Shown: in pieces, positions 60,800 to 64,000 of the stretch | Numbering within the stretch: position 1 is the stretch's first letter | Layout: the number at the start of each line of letters is the position of its first letter | Origin: Methylocystis heyeri | Lineage (GTDB): Bacteria > Pseudomonadota > Alphaproteobacteria > Rhizobiales > Beijerinckiaceae | Assembly (NCBI RefSeq): GCF_004802635.2 | Contig: NZ_CP046052.1 | Span: forward strand, 3,387,501 to 3,451,500 | Length of the DNA stretch: 64,000 bases | Reading direction: 5' to 3' | Notes under the pieces: generated by a model | Told to the model about the DNA's origin: nothing | What the model saw: the letters and a program-made list of their open reading frames with translations, nothing else | Databases searched by the model: none | Position numbers and translations under genes: made by a program

Positions 60800-62374
60800 A
60801 TGAGCGACGATCCGCAATCGGTTCCAGGCAAAATCCTCGTCGGGGCCGGCGTCGGCCCAGGGACCGACATCGCCTATCGCTACCTGTTGCTGCCTTTCGG
60901 CAATCGCCACGGGCTGATTTCGGGCGCGACCGGCGGCGGCAAGACGGTCTCGCTCCAGCGCCTCGCGGAAGGCTTCTCCAAAGCCGGAACCGCGGTCTTT
61001 CTGGCGGATGTGAAGGGCGATATCGCCGGCCTGTCGCAGCCCGGAGACGCGAGGCCCGCCTTCGTCGAACGCGCGAAAAAGCTCGGCCTGGTCTATAGGC
61101 CGGAAAAATTTCCGGTCGTGTTCTGGGACATTTTCGGCGAGCAGGGCCATCCGGTGCGCGCCACCATCGCCGAAATGGGGCCGCTGCTGCTGGCGCGCAT
61201 GCTCGATCTCAACGAAACCCAGGAAGGCGTGCTGAACATTGTTTTCCGCGTCGCCGACGAACAGGGCCTGTTGCTCTACGACCTCAAGGACCTGCGCGCG
61301 GTTCTGACCTATGTCGCCGACAAGGCCTCCGAGATTCAAACAAAATACGGCAATGTCGCTCCCGCGACCATAGGCGCGATCCAGCGCCAGCTGCTGGCGC
61401 TCGAAAACCAGGGCGGCGACAAGTTTATCGGCGAGCCCGCGCTCGATCTCAACGACTTCATCGCAAAGGACGAGAACGGACGCGGCTACGTCAATATTCT
61501 GGCCGCCGACCGGCTGATGCGGTCGCCGCGCCTTTATGGCACCTTCCTTTTGTGGATGCTCACCGAGCTCTTCGCCCGCCTGCCGGAAGTGGGCGACCTC
61601 GAAGCGCCCAAACTCGCGTTCTTCTTCGACGAGGCGCATCTTCTCTTCACCGATGCGCCGAAAAGCCTCCTTACCGCCATCGAACAGGTGGTGCGGCTGA
61701 TTCGCTCCAAGGGCGTCGGGGTTTATTTCGTCACCCAGAGCCCGCTCGACGTGCCGGACGCCGTGCTCGGCCAGCTCGGCAACCGCATCCAGCACGCGCT
61801 GCGCGCCTTCACGCCGCGGGACCAGAAGGCGGTCCGCGCCGCCGCGGAAACCTTTCGCCGCAACAGCAATTTCGACACCGCCGAGGCGATCATGCAGCTC
61901 GGCGTCGGCGAGGCCCTCGTCTCCATGCTCGACGCCAAAGGCGCCCCCGAAGTGGTCGACCGGGCGCTGATCGCGCCGCCGGCCGCGCGGGTCGGCCCGA
62001 TAAGCGCAGAGGAGCGGCAGGCCGTCATCGAGAACAGCCCGCTCTATGGGCTTTACGACACGCCGATGGACCGCGAGTCCGCCTACGAGGTTCTGCAAAA
62101 ACGCGCCGGCGCGCGCATGGAAAACATCGGCTCCGGCCCGGCGAAGCGCACCGACGCCGAGAACGCCGAGTCCGCGCCCGAGCCTTCGGCCGGCGGCGGC
62201 CTTCTCGGCAAGCTCACGGGCGCAGTCGGAGGCCTCTTCACCCGCTCCAATCCAAAACGGATGTCTCCCGCCGAACTCGCCGCGCGCGCGGCGCTGCAGT
62301 CGGCCGCGCGCTCTCTCGGCACGCAGATATCCCGGGAGATCATGCGCAATATTTTCGGCAATATGTCGCGATGA
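60800..62374 (+). CDS. yjgR: HerA-like/DUF853 (YjgR) ATPase
   Basis: The 524-residue P-loop ATPase has Walker A GATGGGKT at 42-49, a Walker B FFFDEAH with Asp277-Glu278, the family blocks FLADVKGDIAGLSQPG and YFVTQSPLDVPDAVLGQLGNRIQHALRAFTP, and an arginine-finger region. It belongs to the DUF853/YjgR branch of HerA/FtsK-like ATPases, for which no process is established. A disordered linker and a small helical C-terminus end it. ATG 60800 starts MSDDPQSVPGKIL; the frame is open upstream through the MITE-like element, but that part is not gene-like. Confidence 0.92.
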   Translation: MSDDPQSVPGKILVGAGVGPGTDIAYRYLLLPFGNRHGLISGATGGGKTVSLQRLAEGFSKAGTAVFLADVKGDIAGLSQPGDARPAFVERAKKLGLVYRPEKFPVVFWDIFGEQGHPVRATIAEMGPLLLARMLDLNETQEGVLNIVFRVADEQGLLLYDLKDLRAVLTYVADKASEIQTKYGNVAPATIGAIQRQLLALENQGGDKFIGEPALDLNDFIAKDENGRGYVNILAADRLMRSPRLYGTFLLWMLTELFARLPEVGDLEAPKLAFFFDEAHLLFTDAPKSLLTAIEQVVRLIRSKGVGVYFVTQSPLDVPDAVLGQLGNRIQHALRAFTPRDQKAVRAAAETFRRNSNFDTAEAIMQLGVGEALVSMLDAKGAPEVVDRALIAPPAARVGPISAEERQAVIENSPLYGLYDTPMDRESAYEVLQKRAGARMENIGSGPAKRTDAENAESAPEPSAGGGLLGKLTGAVGGLFTRSNPKRMSPAELAARAALQSAARSLGTQISREIMRNIFGNMSR

Positions 62375-62383
62375 CGCCCCGGC

Positions 62384-62875
62384 TCAGCGGAGCGTTTCCT
62401 CGCGCGCGGCGATCAGCCAATAAACCGCGCCTGTAAGCGCCCCGGTAAGAAAAAACAGCACGGCGACGCGGATTTCCAGCGGGTTGGCGTGAGTCGCTCC
62501 GGGAAGGCCCCGGGCGGCGCGCAGGATCCAGGGCGAAGCGGCGGCGAGTGCGCCGCTCGCTCCTGCGTGCCAGATCAGGCTGCTCGTTCCGGCCATTTCC
62601 CCGAGAAGCGCGGCGAAGGCCAGCGGCGCAGCGCATACGCCGACGAGAACCGCCCAAAAAGCCTGGCCCAGAACGGCGAGGCTCCAGCCGAGATCGGGCT
62701 CGCGCCATGGTTCGTCCAGAGCGCCGAGCAAAGTCGCGCCCAGGGCGCGCAGGCCGGTCTCGCGCAGGACAGGATCGGCCAGCGCGGCAAGCGGCAGGAA
62801 CAGCGCGCCGGCGCTGGCGGCGATCAGGAAAGCGAAGCAAATCACCAGGACGCGACGAAGCAGCCGTCCGATCAA
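62384..62875 (-). CDS. Small polytopic membrane protein coupled to the HNH gene
   Basis: The 163-residue frame starts at TTG (62875), whose TGA-overlapping position in the HNH stop codon (TTGA) implies re-initiation. It has four hydrophobic segments: LLRRVLVICFAFLIAASAGALF, LAVLGQAFWAVLVGVCAAPLAF, an Ala-rich helix at about 100-120, and VAVLFFLTGALTGAVYWLIA. I do not recognise a named family. The pairing with the HNH gene is likely conserved in related bacteria. It converges with the yjgR-like gene with 9 bases between stops. Confidence 0.7.
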   Translation of the reverse strand: MIGRLLRRVLVICFAFLIAASAGALFLPLAALADPVLRETGLRALGATLLGALDEPWREPDLGWSLAVLGQAFWAVLVGVCAAPLAFAALLGEMAGTSSLIWHAGASGALAAASPWILRAARGLPGATHANPLEIRVAVLFFLTGALTGAVYWLIAAREETLR

Positions 62876-63459
62876 GGCTCCAGCACCGAGTCCCAATAGA
62901 GATAATCCATCCAGCTTTCGTGCAGATAGTTCGGCGGAAACAGCCGGCCGTTGCGGTGGAGGTCCACCACCGTAGGGGCGTAGGGCTTTTGCGCCGGGAA
63001 CATATGCGCTTCGTCGGGCAGGCGGTCGCTCTTGCGCAGATTGCAGGGCGAACAGGCGGCGACGACGTTCTCCCAGGTGGTGGCGCCGCCCTTGGAGCGG
63101 GGGATCACATGGTCGAAGGTGAGTTCCTCCTGCTGCCCGCAATACTGGCAGGTGAACCTGTCGCGCAGGAACACGTTGAAGCGGGTGAAGGCGGGCTGGC
63201 GCGACGGCCGCACATAGGCCTTGAGGGACACGACCGAAGGCAGCCGCATCTCGAAAGACGGGCTTTTGACCACCTTGTCGTATTCCGAGACGATATTCAC
63301 GCGATCGAGGAACACCGCCTTGATGGCGTCCTGCCAGCCCCACAGCGACAAGGGATAGTAGCTCAAAGGCCGAAAATCGGCGTTGAGAACCAACGCCGGG
63401 CACGACTGCGGCGAGACATTATGGCTTCGAAAGTGAATCGTCACGCCGCCGCCTCTCAT
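62872..63459 (-). CDS. HNH endonuclease family protein
   Basis: The 195-residue product has the alphaproteobacterial block SCPALVLNADFRPLSYYPLSLWGWQDAIKAVFLDRVNIV. A treble-clef HNH module follows with zinc cysteines in CQYCG and CSPCN and the motif LTFDHVIPRSKGGATTWENVVAAC. The His-Asn-His set is complete, so nuclease activity is likely; the biological target is unknown. ATG 63459 is chosen; a GTG at 63441 is also possible. Its stop overlaps the TTG start of the small membrane protein. Confidence 0.9.
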   Translation of the reverse strand: MRGGGVTIHFRSHNVSPQSCPALVLNADFRPLSYYPLSLWGWQDAIKAVFLDRVNIVSEYDKVVKSPSFEMRLPSVVSLKAYVRPSRQPAFTRFNVFLRDRFTCQYCGQQEELTFDHVIPRSKGGATTWENVVAACSPCNLRKSDRLPDEAHMFPAQKPYAPTVVDLHRNGRLFPPNYLHESWMDYLYWDSVLEP

Positions 63460-63754
63460 CTTGCGAGGGGAGACCCGAGCAACGACCGCTCGGGATGGCC
63501 CTTGCGAATGTCGCACATAGTCTATAGCGAGGATGACGTCTTTGTGAAGCCCCGCGGCTTCGGCGCTCGAGCGGCGAGCAGGTCGCGGCCCGAATGGTTT
63601 TCAAGCAATCGAATCGCCTGCAGAGCGATTTTCCGAGACCTCGGCTGAGTTTATTCCAGCAAGGGCGCCCGGCTTGCAGCCTCCCCTTCAAGACTTCTCG
63701 TCGGAAAGAAAATGTGCCGAATCGAGACGATTTTGTTTCAATCGGAGGCGTTGC
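63460..63754. other. Divergent promoter region
   Basis: This stretch separates the leftward HNH gene from the rightward partial gene. I see no gene in it. It must carry both promoters. Confidence 0.5.
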
Positions 63755-64000
63755 ATGACCCTGATTCTGGACAAGGCGCCCCTGCGGCGCAATGGCGCAG
63801 GTTTCCGGCCGTTCGTTCTCCCCCGTCCGGCCGAGCGGCCGCGACGCGGCGATTGGAGTCAAAAACTGCCAAGGCGCAACGCGTCTTTGGCGCGCGCGCT
63901 GCTCGGAGGCGGAGTGGCGACGGCGGAGCTGCTGGCCGCCTGCGTCGCGGCGCTGGCCACGGTGGCTCTTTACCATGCCTTTGCTTACGGGGAAGCAGCG
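63755..64000 (+). CDS. Partial gene running off the window, possible polyprenyl-phosphate sugar transferase
   Basis: The frame opens at ATG 63755 with GGAGG eight bases upstream and stays open for 82 codons to the window edge. It encodes a basic N-terminus (LRRNGAGFRPFVLPRPAERP) followed by a hydrophobic helix (ATAELLAACVAALATVALYHAF). This resembles the first membrane helix of WcaJ/ExoY-type undecaprenyl-phosphate sugar transferases, which begin with several such helices. That function is a guess from 82 residues; the gene itself is well supported. Confidence 0.6.
   Translation, partial: MTLILDKAPLRRNGAGFRPFVLPRPAERPRRGDWSQKLPRRNASLARALLGGGVATAELLAACVAALATVALYHAFAYGEAA

Overview
The window is a high-GC chromosomal stretch from an alphaproteobacterium, most likely a member of the Rhizobiales (Hyphomicrobiales). 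The evidence is the LdtR-type regulator next to a DUF6163 membrane protein, the ppiD-trpE junction followed by trpGDC-moaC-moeA, frequent GTG/TTG starts with 4-nt overlaps, and interspersed palindromic repeats resembling those seen in Rhizobiales intergenic regions. No methane, nitrogen-fixation or photosynthesis gene is present, so the genus cannot be fixed. No rRNA, tRNA or CRISPR array was found.

Layout. 1-4 kb: GST-like protein, papain-like cysteine peptidase-fold protein, then the leftward genes ppk2, tpiA and ndk. 4.2-15.5 kb: ppiD-trpE behind a good sigma70 promoter, DUF6163-ldtR, the trpG-trpD-trpC-moaC-moeA run, a cell-wall amidase and an SDR. 15.5-19.5 kb: an outer-membrane MipA-like protein, then a small accessory island with vapBC, an AT-rich unknown membrane protein and an intact IS5-family (IS427-like) element. 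19.5-25.3 kb: ispG with a triplicated 3' end, a cysteine-free uracil-DNA-glycosylase relative, ybdD-cstA and a two-lobed retropepsin-like protein. 25.4-33.2 kb: TetR-DUF1992, a sulfotransferase-like protein, a three-domain Aas protein opposite its own TetR, and a TauE/SafE exporter. 33.2-35.2 kb: a DUF6875/acetyltransferase pair behind a hairpin that covers the ribosome-binding site. 35.2-39.6 kb: ccmC-ccmD-ccmG, then envC and an S41 peptidase. 39.8-52.3 kb: glycogen metabolism, with glgB-glgC-glgA-(glgX::malQ) in one leftward operon and glgP beside it. 52.3-64 kb: OmpA-like protein, dnaN, PBP1A, a Pro/Ala-rich membrane protein, two small stress-type proteins (DUF1328, CsbD), a frameshifted CHAD gene, a MITE-like element, a HerA/YjgR-like ATPase, an HNH endonuclease coupled to a small membrane protein, and the start of a gene running off the window.

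How they work together. GlgC-GlgA-GlgB build glycogen, while GlgP and the GlgX::MalQ fusion degrade and recycle it. TrpE/G/D/C make four of the enzyme activities from chorismate to indole-glycerol phosphate, and MoaC/MoeA belong to molybdopterin synthesis. EnvC, S41 peptidase, PBP1A, the amidase, LdtR and PpiD all concern the cell envelope.

The most unusual points are the ispG 3'-end triplication, dispersed repeats whose CTAGAG ends supply the TAG stop codon of at least three genes, the MITE-like element with 12-bp flanking direct repeats, the A11 frameshift in the CHAD gene, the glycosylase relative that has lost every cysteine, and the GlgX-MalQ fusion.
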